In this document: positions 1-11,573 of the stretch, in pieces
Layout: each line of letters opens with the position of its first letter
Numbering within the stretch: position 1 is the first letter of the stretch
DNA from: Liquidambar formosana
Taxonomy: Eukaryota; Streptophyta; Magnoliopsida; Saxifragales; Altingiaceae
Assembly: GCA_039720395.1 (NCBI GenBank)
Contig: JBBPBK010000051.1
Coordinates: 62,001-126,000, forward strand
Direction: 5' to 3'
DNA length: 64,000 nt
Translations under genes and position numbers: made by a program
The notes under the pieces: model-generated
The model's input: the letters and a program-made list of their open reading frames with translations, nothing else
The model's database searches: none
Told to the model about the DNA's origin: nothing

Positions 1-40
1 ATAGTGATATATGTAAGTTTTAGATTTGTCCTTTAATGAG

Positions 41-306
41 ATGTGAGAGTGATGTGAGGAATGGGCAGCAGGTGGTAAAATTTAAGGGTTAAAAATAAAA
101 TGAGAATGACCAAAAGTGAAATTGCCGAAAAAATAGAGGGGTCAAAAATCAAATGAGAAGGATCAAAAATGTAAAATTACCGAAAGATTATAAGAGTAAA
201 ATATATGAGATGCGAGAGTGATGCGAGGAATAGGCAGCAGGTGGTAAAATTTAGGGGTTAAAAATAAAATGAGAAGGATCAAACGTAAAATTACCGAAAG
301 ATTATA
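41..306. repeat. Tandem repeat, unit about 168 bp, 1.6 copies
   Basis: The string GGCAGCAGGTGGTAAAATTT and its flanks occur at about 62-82 and again at about 230-250. The sequence around each copy (41-110 and 209-279) matches closely. Both copies run into GAGAAGGATCAAA/GAGAATGACCAAA and then a motif like AAATTACCGAAAGATTATA. No coding potential is seen. It could be the edge of a satellite or of a transposon lying left of the window. Confidence 0.7.
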
Positions 307-559
307 TGTGGAGTCAGCCGAGCCAGTAGAGCCACCTAGGTCCTTACTGGCTGCGCCCCTGGTTGTGATCCATTAAACTCACCAAGCAATTTTTTTCCCT
401 TTTTTCTTTTATCTACCCACCAAGAGCAAAAATGGGTGTGGTGATGTACGATTACAAAGGGAATTTTGTAGGAACATTAACAAAATTAACTGAGTTAAAA
501 TGGCCTAAAGAGGTTAAAGTTTTATATATTAAAAGAAATGTAAGTTTACAGATCAAATA

Positions 560-1835
560 ATTCTCAAAATCCAATTAACTTGAAATTTGGCATGTATGAT
601 GTGTATGATAAGAATATGTAATCTAAAGGTTGGATTGACGAAATATGATTTCTATAAAAAGATATTGACGTGTGTAAATGTAAAAAGTTACACCGGCCAA
701 GTGTCAACAGAACCCTCCTTACATATGTACATATATAGTCCATATCTTAAGAGGTTAACCTAATCTAATGTTGCGTTAGGTCAGTCTTTAAAACTCTATC
801 TGTAACTTGAATTTTGCAAACCTAATCGTTGGATTAGATCTGCTTCATATAAAAGTTATGCATACTAAAAATCAAGTTGATCTAAGATTAAGAGGTGCTT
901 TATTCATGAATGTAAAAAATGAGTCATTGTCATTGATTAAAAAATATAAGTTTTGGATCAAACATCAATCAATCTCGGATTGATTTTTGGCATGCATCAC
1001 CTATATGATAAAACTATTTACTCCAATGATTAGTTTCGCAAAATACGTACCGCAAGTAGAGATTTGGAGAGTGACCTAACGCAAACCTAGGTTAGCTTAA
1101 CCTTATGAAGGAAACTCTATATATATAAAATGACGGTTAGGTGAAGACATACTGATTTAAATATCAGCACTTGTATTGGGGCTTGTACCTTATGCATTGA
1201 TGGATTACAGGATACACCAGCCCAACGTACAAGGTATAATCCTAATATATAGTGTTGATATAACTTATATCAAAACATGCTGACTTGACCAAGACTGTAT
1301 TTATATATCTAATCTCCAATCAATGTGAAATTTAGAGTGCATGATTTTCATAAGAAGAGTATTTAATCCAACAGTTGATTCGGAAAAACATGGATCCTAC
1401 AAAAAGTTATGGAGGGGTGTAAGAGTAAAAAGCTTTATACCGGGTGTAAACGAATCCTTCCCTTAACTATTCTTACACCCCTCAATAACTTTTTGTAAGA
1501 TCCATGTTTTTCCGAATCAACCATTGGATTAAATACTCATTTCATGGAAATCATACGCACCAAATTTCACACCGATCGGATACTCATAAACATCTCATCT
1601 ATAAATTCATTTTTCTTTTTGCAAATAAAATTATGATTTAGGCCGCTTTATTGATGGAGTAATTCCTAATTTTCAATCAATGTGAAATTTGACGTACATG
1701 ATCTCTATGAGAGTAGTTTCTAATCCAACGGTTGGTTTTGAAAAATGTTGATCCTACAAAAGATTATTAAAGGGTATAATAGTAAAAAGATTTACACCAA
1801 ATGTATGTAAATTGATCCCTCCTTATATATTATGT
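560..1835. repeat. Family of diverged direct repeats (three copies) with one inverted copy
   Basis: Three similarly ordered stretches of about 150 bp lie at about 560-715, 1310-1470 and 1668-1835. Each has a 'caatgtgaaatttg.. catgat' part, then 'taatccaa.ggttg', then a run like AAAAGTTA, then 'gtgtaa.agtaaaaag.tttacacc', then 'gaatccctcctta'. An inverted copy lies at about 1480-1600. A related block sits in the intron at about 8190-8470. This is probably a decayed non-autonomous DNA-transposon family. I see no gene in 1-2140. Confidence 0.55.
1366..1547. repeat. Inverted repeat (hairpin), arms about 65 bp
   Basis: About 1366-1432 is the near-perfect reverse complement of about 1480-1547; both contain CATGGATCTTACAAAAAGTT or CATGGATCCTACAAAAAGTT when read in the same sense. 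The spacer is about 50 bp. It lies inside the repeat family described for 560-1835 and is likely a MITE-like palindrome. Confidence 0.75.
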
Positions 1836-2699
1836 TCGCTAACAAAGGATTTCTCCCATTTTTTCTAAACAATGGAATCAATCTCAATTCTCCAACTTTT
1901 TGACAGTGTAGTGTGTACAAAGGGGTACAAGTAGCACATAATATGAAAAAACTTAAAAATCAAAATCCCAAAATTATCCTAAATCAATACATGCATAAGA
2001 GACGTTGGGGAAAGAAGAGGGATAAGGAACATATATATAGGGTGTGTCTGGGAAATCAATTGTGAGAACCCTTTAGTTCTACTTCCCAACCGAACGACGA
2101 CCATGTTGATTCGGATATCTAGCAATTCCACATCATGGCTTTATTTTGGCTTTCAATTTCAGATCCCCATGTCAACAGCCATGCCATATCCTTCGGCTCC
2201 GCCCGACAAACTATAAGTCTCTGAAACTGCATCATCTTGCTTTGCCTTTCCTACCTAAACTTTTCTGTAGCGCATTTTTGGGTTCAGGAAGAGGAGTTCT
2301 AATGTTTGACTGTTCCCTTGGTGCATGCACATGATTTAATCCCAATTTTTCCCTCTGCTCCAAGTGGGATACCTCTTTGTCAATTAGACAATTGACAAAG
2401 AATTGACCGAGAAATTCTCTGTCAATTTGAACGACAAGAAGATATCATACACCCAACAAGTAATTCTAATGGGGATCTTGAATTTAAACTTATGAATAAG
2501 CGTTGATACTCGTCTGTTGATTTTAGAAGAAGAGGAAGGGAGAGGGTGTGGATAGGTTCTATCGATTGTAAAAAAATAATAATAATAATAATAAATAAAA
2601 TAAAAATCATATTTTCTAGCAAGATCATTATTTTTCTTCTATTGGGCTTTGATTCTAGTTTTCAAATCTTCAAAAATTATTTGCATAGCTTAATAACTA
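1836..2699. other. No recognised feature
   Basis: AT-rich non-coding DNA. The short open frames at 2146-2334 and 2546-2818 show no family signature except that the latter runs into a Copia remnant at its end. An (AAT)n tract lies at about 2571-2597. Confidence 0.5.
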
Positions 2700-2960
2700 G
2701 ATCTAATGCAAAGACCGCGTATAAAGCCATGGCTCGTGGAACCTATGAGATGCTGTACGTGAAGCCTCTTTTACAAGAGATAGGTTTTCTTGTGACAAGC
2801 TTTGAAGATGTTTTGTGATAATCAGGACGCTATGGATATTGCTAGTAATCATGTGTCGCATGAAAGAACAAAGTACATAGAAGTGGATTGTTGCTTCCCG
2901 CAATGAATAAATGTCAAGAAAAAGATGTTCTTATGTTGGAACAAAATGGCATTCTTGAAA
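2700..2960 (+). pseudogene. Copia RNase H remnant
   Basis: Translated pieces match the C-terminal RNase H domain of Ty1/Copia polyproteins: KAMARGTYEMLYVKPLLQEI, then in another frame a NQ-x-A-MDIAS stretch, [12 protein letters not shown]. The same segment is better preserved in the Copia at 45840-46060 in this window. Frameshifts and stops show it is dead. No LTRs were found beside it. Confidence 0.8.
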
Positions 2961-3500
2961 AAAAAGATAAAAGTTTCCTAAGAGCTTTTGTTATTTTGCT
3001 TATAACGTAAGCCAAAGACATCAAGAAGCATCTTAATTAATCGACCATCCAAACACAACCCAAGATTAATAAGTCAACTCCAAAATGTAGTGAAATTCAA
3101 TTGTTTTTTCTTTGGGCCAAACGAGGGGTATCCCAAGCCATTGGATCCACACTAATCCTCTTGCGATGCACAAATTACTCACAAGCCTATGCATCCGATA
3201 AAGAGAGAGTGGAGATCACTCGAATTCAGGACCTACGGTTCCTGAACCGTGATCCTTTACCATCTGCACTACCCTCGCGGATTAGTGAAATTCATTTGAA
3301 GAAGTAAAACTCTATATGCATGTGTATAATTTATCCAGTATATGATTGGTGTTCTTACAAACAGTACTACAATAAAAAAACTTATGCAAATCAACCGTAG
3401 GAATGATCCAACAGAAAGGTTCTCTGTAAGTTAAAGACCACCGTACTTGATGGATTTTACAAGGACAAATGAATGTAAGATGTTGAATATCACAACTGGT
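2961..3500. other. Downstream flank / likely 3' UTR of the callose synthase; no other gene
   Basis: This lies immediately 3' of the callose synthase stop at 3501-3503 (minus strand). The 3' UTR should occupy the higher part. I could not place a single convincing poly(A) signal. The frame at 3101-3307 has no recognisable features. Confidence 0.4.
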
Positions 3501-4094
3501 TCACACCTTATTTTTGGGATTGGTAGGAGGTGGGGTGGGTTGGGCTGGTTGGGATGCCTTATCTTTCTTCCCAGCAAGAATCTTTGAGATCTGGAGACCT
3601 CTACTGAATGCTTGATTAAAGAGCAAGCGTGTTTGGAACTCTGACATTAATGGGAACCATGATAATATGACAATGGGCATGAAGATTAATAGTCCCATTA
3701 TGTATTCATATAATCTTCCCAGCTCCTTTATTGAATTCCAGATGTCAAGACGCTTAAACAAGGGCCTGCATGCTTGCCCAATCTTTAAAGAGACAAATAA
3801 AGGACAAAAAATGACGTTAGGAAATAATACTACTCATTGTCAGATTTAGAATATGTAATCTTCATTTAATAAAAAAAGAAGAAAAGATGTCAAATAGCTA
3901 GAGAGCTCATTTTAAAGTGAAAATCTCGTAGATTCACAGAATAAGAATATATCGTTATTCATTCCTGATGAAAATTTTGACCTCAATTTAGGACTTCTTT
4001 AAAGTTTGACTAAGCTTGTCAGTCATCACAATGGTGACAGCATACGAGCTAGTGTGTGTTTTTTTTTTTTGTTGTGTTAGGGTTTTTTCTTCTT

Positions 4095-4125
<31 letters not shown>

Positions 4126-6116
4126 GGGGGGGAGAGAGAGAGAGAGAGAGAGAGAGCAATTGCACAATTTTATCTTCAGAATATTTAAGTTGGAAACAGG
4201 ACTTACAAGAAGAAGGGCCCACCCTGAGGGCATGAAGGCAAGGCCGGCAGCAAATAAGTCTGATATGGTGAGGCCACAAACTACAAATAATATAGTCATT
4301 ACTGATAAGAAGCTAAGGAACAAAAGCACTTTAAGGATCCTGCACAAGAGCCAAATGTCGGCTTCAAATGCTCGTCTTCTTCTTGGTAGTATCAGCTGAT
4401 AGCAACATGGGAACAAACAAGCAAGCATTAGACCAAAAAAATGTCAATCAACAACAAAATGTGTCCTAAGAATCAGGAGAAGCAGAGGCATTAACTCAGG
4501 AGAAAAAAAAAAAAGGTGAAACAGGCGTATTGCTTACACTATTGATTGTGGTAAAAAAACATTAGTTTAAGCTAATTTGGAAAGACATCCATTTCATATT
4601 TATGAGCTAATAGTACCTTTAAGACCGCAAGGATAGCTGCCATTACAACCCACGAAAATCCATAAACCTACAAAGAATATTTAGAAAATAGTAGGTAATA
4701 ATGTGGGGTGCAACAGACATTGTTAAGATGAGAAAAAAATAATGTTGAAATAAAATGATACCATCCAACTCTTGTTATGATGAGCAATATCGAGGTGGTA
4801 GACAATTCCATATTGGTAAATGAAGAAGCGAAATGCAAGGATTATCTCGAGCACTCTTCCCCTGATGTTTGTATTTTGTAGGTGTCCCAGTTCTCCATCC
4901 CACCAAGATTCCCAACTTCGATCTGGTTGGATACCAATACCACCGCGATATCCCATCCACCTCTTCCAGTCTGCCCAATCATCGACTGTTTTCTGCCACT
5001 CAAATCCAGATGGATTGAACACAAAAGGAGCAAACAACCAGGAAGCAACCATTAACCATACGGAGAAAGTAATGAACCCATAGGGACTTGATGCACGATA
5101 TGATTGTCTATAAATTTCATACACAAGCAGCAGAAGAAGAAGCTCCAACCCCTTCACAAAATGACTTCGTGAGTATGCCCTGTAGTTTTCAGCAAATTTT
5201 GCATGGACAACAACAAAGCCACGCCCAGTAGCCTGGTATTTCGAACCTCCATGCAAGATTGTTCTTCCATAATAATGCGCCTTTGTTCCAAGATGGAATG
5301 TGAAGAATACAGAGGCCAGCTGAAGCTGCATAATTATAAAATCACCTAAAGCAGTGAGAAACCCCTTTTCCAGCCCAATTTCCATAACCATGGGCAGCAC
5401 CAGCAACAAGCCCAGCTGAAAGACAGACTGGGTGGCCAAAGCCTTTTCAAGGGCCTGGCTTTGGTGTATGCTTATGCTTGGATCCTCAAGAATTGCCCTT
5501 TCCAACCCACTCAGAACCATATATATGCGTCCATATAAGAATGCATATACAGTAAGCACAGTAACCTGAAAAAGATGATCAATGAATCAACTTCCAAGTA
5601 TACATTTCCAATTATACAAAGTGCGAAAATCCTCTTTGGTATGTACATTATGAAGTGACATCAAACAACTAACTAAAAGGAAAAGGATTATCTCCGAGTT
5701 CTTCCAGAAGCTTCAAGGGTGAGATCCTAGCATATAAGTTAGGATTGGGTTTTAATCCTCCTCCCCTGCCCCCACGACACAAAGGAAAAGGTTGGCAAAA
5801 CAACTAGAAGATTTCTGTACTGGCTTTTATTGTGTAAGGAGGGATTAATCTCCAAACATTACCAACTAGGCGTATCACTCAAACCTGAAAAATATCCAAC
5901 CTAAATCGGGGCACCCACAACTCCACAAGCCAATTTTATGTACCAGACATATATAAAAAAACCAAATAAAAATTGGTTGACAAGGTGAATTCAAGAAAAA
6001 GTTGGTTTGAACCTAACATCCCTTTAGTTTTACAATTTTTAATGCTTTGGTGAAAGCTCAAATGGTAGTGCTCCCACTCCTCCACCGAGAGTTTGAACCC
6101 TGTACAACCCCAATCC

Positions 6117-6147
<31 letters not shown>

Positions 6148-6763
6148 AGGGGCAAAATGCAAAAAGGTAAAACAAAACTCAAGCCCTTGTCTCCCTCTCT
6201 AATAGCTTGGGCTTTTAGATGAGTTGGGAAGTTAAACAAGTTGTACCTGTCATACTAATGAAACTGTTTAAGTGACAAGGTAAAGATATAAGGAAATAAA
6301 AAATGTAAGGAGAATTGTTTTGACATACCATGCTACTAAAATAGAAACCAACACTCGTAAAGTAGAATGATAGCATTCTATAGAAGTCAAACCGATGTCC
6401 AAGCCGATAAACATCGCGGCTAAGCGTTTGCTCTCCATTTCCACTTGCAACCTTAGCCTCAAAAACTGATATCTGATTCATCCCCACATCGCGCCCCTTG
6501 CCAACTTGGATGTATTCATGATGTGTTATATATCCCCCACGTAAAGTTGAATTGAACCCTAGAGTGGTTTACAGAATTAAGCATTAGATAATATTTATTA
6601 GCCAATCTTTTTTCATTAGTTAGTCATCCTTAGATGAACTAAATATATACCTGAAAATATATCCTCGCTTAAGTTGATGCTTTTTGAAGCTTTGCTTATG
6701 CCACCCCTTGTTAAGTGAAAGATTCTATCAAATATATCAGGATGGCCATAATGGAACCGTACC
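3501..6763 (-). CDS. CALS7: CALS7-like exon cluster A (six last exons): C-terminal transmembrane region
   Basis: Exons in transcript order: 6651..6763, 6329..6558, 4762..5565, 4617..4667, 4207..4395, 3501..3782. They encode the end of the catalytic loop ([57 protein letters not shown]) and then the C-terminal multi-span membrane domain. The 804-nt exon carries [31 protein letters not shown] and [17 protein letters not shown]. The last exon has [20 protein letters not shown] and ends with a proline-rich tail ([15 protein letters not shown]) after AGKKDKA. Splice sites are clean, for example donor GTAAGT at 4206-4201 and acceptor AG at 3784-3783. The intron between the last two exons contains a T12-G28-(GA)n tract at about 4093-4156. 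Confidence 0.95.
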
Positions 6764-7755
6764 CTGTGAAGTTGGAATAGGACCCACATGGAATAATATT
6801 TAAATAAGTCAGCTTATTTATTAATCATCTGATGACAATGAATAATTCTTGATATATTTGAATGTTATATCAAGTCAAGAAATAACAATAAAGGACTCAT
6901 TGACAATAAGTACCATAAAATGCTAAAACATTCCAATGCAGGTCAGCCAAAATTTAATCAACTGTAAGGGTTTCAAACTGTTTTAGAATACATTGTCAAA
7001 CTTGATAAATAGACACATTGTGATTTCATCAAACTTGATAAATAGACACATTGTGATTTCATCAACTATGTATTGTGCCAGATTGCCATCATCCGTATCT
7101 CAGAGTCTTGAAAAGTACTTTTAGTCCTAGGAAAAATGAAAGGGGCAGAGGGTACATTTGGAAACCACAACAATGAAAAATAACTACTATGAAAATTAGA
7201 TGATATCTGGGAATTTGGACATCCCCTGGGATGTGTTACCTCTAACATTTAGATGAGTTTATTTGTTACTATTGCTTGTTTACAATAATGGCAATCTAGG
7301 ATAGGATTGCAATGCAAATTAGGTGTGCAGAAGGCCAACCTCATCCCAATCGTAGAGGTTCAAAACTCATATTAAGTCCATAACTTCGGCAAGGTCATGT
7401 TGTTTGATAAATGGTGGAAATTCGTGCATTTTGTGCACTCTGCCTCTATAAAAATGATGATTGACAAAACTATTTTGACCACAATTTACAGAACAATATA
7501 TTAATAGTGTAAGAAAACTTCAAAGGTAAAAGGAAAAAGGAAGGGTGGGGGGGGGGGGGGTGTCAAGAAAAATCAAGTAATAAAAATGATTGTGGCTAAA
7601 CTAAGACATGTGAAAAGTATTAAGCTTAGGGCTTCCCATCTTGATTATGCCATTAAGAGTTGAGCACAGGATAAGTAATCATATTCATGTTTTTAAAGAA
7701 TCACTACTAATACTTTAAATATGTGAATGTAACTATATCAATTTTTATCATACAC

Positions 7756-7788
<33 letters not shown>

Positions 7789-9434
7789 TCAAATTGCAGA
7801 TGGTTTGGGTGAGGTTGATTAATTCATCAACCTAAGCCCAAGCCAACCAAAGATCAGACTGCTAAATTTCAACCCAAATGCAAACTTATGCTTGAAAACT
7901 TCAGCTAAAATTAGTGCATTGGTCATGATGGGTTTAGTTGGATGCAACTAGCCAAATCTGAAGCCTACTTCAAAATTTTGACAAGTGAACTCCAGTTACA
8001 CTCTTCTTTGGTGATAATGATGACCTTAACATGGTGTTCCTTAATAAACCCCCTCCCCCCAAAAAAAATTAAAAAGCAAAAACAATAATAAAAGAACATA
8101 TATATATATATATATATATATATAAGGGGACAAGTTTACAGAGTTTCTTATAACATTTTTACGTTGTTCTCTAGAGAATTTTAATTTGTGAGATCACTGT
8201 TGGATTGTATATTCCTCCTACACCAATTAGATCGAAAATTAAGAGATGCTTCATCCAAAAATGTGAGATTCTTCATTCATTGGAAATGTGAGCTTATGAA
8301 TCATATGGCTAATTTTATCTTATTAATATGATATTTGGCATGCATAAGAATGGTGTCTAATCCAAAGGTGGGTTTAAAAAAAATGTGAGTCGCACAAAAA
8401 TTTATTGAGACGTGAGTTGTAGAAAAAAGTTATTGAGATGTTGTAAAACATTTTTATAAAAGAAAAAAAAAAATTGTCCTTAGATCTTGACCCTATATAT
8501 ATATATATTGTTGGGAAGTCCCACATCCCATATCGATTAACATATTAAGTTTAATATGGCTTCATATACCTGTTTAGGCTCTCTACCTAATAGCTTATGC
8601 TATTAGGTTGGAAACTTAAAATGGTATTAGAGCCCGTTATTGTTGTTGGGCCTATTTTATTTTTGAGCCCGTTGTTGTTGTCCACATGACAGGCCCATTG
8701 TTGTCTTGTTAGGCCTGCACGTGAGGGGGAGTGTTGGAAAGTCCCACGCCCCACATCAATTAAAATATTAAGTTTAATATGGCTTTATATACCTGTTTGA
8801 GCCCTCCACCTAATAGCTTAGGCTATTAGGTTAGAAACTTAACATATATATATATAAAATTTATGTTTGTGTATACATATACAAACTAATTAATTAAATC
8901 AAATTTAAACATCAACAAATAACCTAAATTAAATGTAGTATCACAAAATTCAAGAAGATATGATTGCTTTACCTCAAAGGGTTCGCTAAAATTCGTTGGC
9001 CAATAGTCACAAAACTTGTCTCTTGATTGGACATGAACCAAGCGAGTGATGAAACACTGTAAAATGAAAGAGGGAAAAAAATCATATATTTTACAATTAA
9101 CCTTAATTTGGATAGTGTATATTTACACACTGATTTGTTTGACCATAGCCATAAAACTCATCAAGATCAAATTTAATGATACACACGAATATGGAAAGAG
9201 TAACCTTCCAGTGAAGATATTCTCCCTTAGACCCAATATTGTTGGGTTTCGCAGCCCATAACAAGATCTACTTAGGCCCGATGTTTTTGGGCTTCGCTCT
9301 CCATGACGAGGTTCCCATCGACCCAATATTGTTCGTCTTTGCTGAAATTCTTCTAATAGATTTCTTATTTTGAAAGCTTCTTCGAGGTAATTATCCTGGA
9401 GATAAAGGGTACAAAAACTCAGTGAGTCATTTGT

Positions 9435-9477
<43 letters not shown>

Positions 9478-11535
9478 GTGAGAATATAAAGTTTACCTGA
9501 TTCATGTCTATGGTTTGAAGGGCTTCCCCACGAGTGAAAATGATGGCATGATTTTGATTTTCAGGTTTCCCTTCTCCAATTTCTGTTGGACATCCTGGAA
9601 GCTTGATGCGGTATATTTCCTGAATGTAAAGAATATTTCATGTATGAGGATGGTATATGGTATCATTCTATATCATAAGAGATGGAAAATAAGATTTTAA
9701 ACAATTACTTTTTGATCTGTTATCAGGCACTAACAAATTTTGGTTTAGATCTCGTATAATGCCCCGTCTTTCCACATACAATATACTGTGCACTCTTGGG
9801 TTAGTGGGTTACTCATTGCAACTTTAAAATCCGTCTTGTAAGTTAAGGAAAAAGCATCCATACATAGCCCAATAACCCTCTCTAACCAAGAGATGTGGGG
9901 TTGAGGTGCATGGACATGACACCTTATCTCACCTTAGCTCAGCTCAGCTCACCTCATCCATCTTCGCCTTTCGCATTATGAGTCTTAAAACTTGGGTATT
10001 AGATCTTGCTTATCACTATCCATCCCCTAAAGTCCCACCACCGTGATGTAGGTCCGCTTTGATACCAGTTGCAATGCGACACCCTTCCACATACATTATT
10101 ATAAGGAATTTTAGAAGGGTATTTTAGTCTTTTGATAATTTAGGGTTAGCTTTGTATTTATTATGATTGTAATCCTCTTTTTGCTTGTTAATAAGAATAA
10201 TTTCTTTGTTAAAGTTACATGGTATCAGAACTAAGGGCTAGTCCACCTCTTTTCATTTCTTTTCTCATCGTGAAGCATCACGACATAGCAGTAGACCATT
10301 GCACAGCAGCGCACAACATCGCTTCACTCCAATCGTGACTTATCGTACGGAGTTCTTTTCCCTCCTTTTAGAAAGAACTCACCCAAGGCCCTAATTGAGT
10401 TTAGCACCAGATAGCACCTCCATTATTGAACCAATCCTAGAATCCTCAAGTGACCTTAGACGATTCTTCCCCTATCTAAATTGACCACTTTCTTCAAGTT
10501 AATCCAGCCTTTGCACCAAGAAATAACAAGATTCCACCTCAACCTAGCAATTCTTCTCTCTTGTTGAGAAAACCCTAGTGCACCAGTAGCATCAGTTGCA
10601 CACTCTATTCCTTCCTTCTCTCTAGTTGAGCAAGACCTAGACCCAGCCAGAAGTCCATGGTCTAGACTGTGGTATCTGTTAACTTTTGCAAGAAAGAATA
10701 ATTCTCACAATCAAGAAGAACTATTACAAGCATACATATGTATATATATAAAGGACTAACCCTAATATTACAAAACTAACACTAATAACCCTAATTGACT
10801 AAAGTACTAAACTGCCCTTACTAAAATGAAATATTACATCTCACACCCCCACCAAACTCATGACATGAGCCATCAAGAGTTTGTCAAGAATAAACCAAAA
10901 ATGAGCAGAGTTATGAGACTACAAAAATGCTGATGCTTCACGAGGTGCAACGGGGTTTGAAGATTCTGAGATTGAGAAGGTAGAAAATCTGGAAAAATAA
11001 TAACAATCTTCGCCTCCATTGCTACAGTCATGATGCCAAAATATACCCAATTAAATGATGTGCATGCCAAATAACCAACAAAGGACTGGTTATGTAACAG
11101 TAACCAAACACAAAATGTGGCTAGTAATCAATGAGAACAGCACTAACTACCAAGTGGCCAAAGAATCACCCAGAACCAAACAGCCTCCTTAAGATAACGA
11201 AGTACTACTAACCAAACACCAAGCTACTAACAACATTGCAGCCAAACACAAAATGTGACTAGTAATCAATAAGAACAGCATTAACTACCGAGTGGCCAAA
11301 GAACCACCCAGAACCAAACAGTCTTGTTAAGATAATCAAGTACTACTAACCAAACACCAAGCTATTAACAACACTGCAGCCAAACAAAGATGAATTTAAA
11401 AGGAAGAAAAGGAGAGAATTCAAAGCTGCATGATTCTGCAAGACAAAGAAAGGGATCAAAACAAGGGCTTGCAATTAAACGAAGGTGCGATGGGTTCTGT
11501 AGAGATGCAACACAGGGATGGTTCGAGAAAGTCAG

Positions 11536-11573
<38 letters not shown>

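Noticed and set aside
4016..4399. Plus-strand 127-codon frame with poly-glycine and arginine/glutamate repeats
   Set aside because: Antisense shadow of the 4207..4395 exon and of the T12-G28-(GA)n tract; no independent signature.
3988..4428. 146-codon minus-strand frame as a separate gene
   Set aside because: Only 4207-4395 is coding (a callose synthase exon with clear splice sites); the rest is intron and low-complexity sequence.
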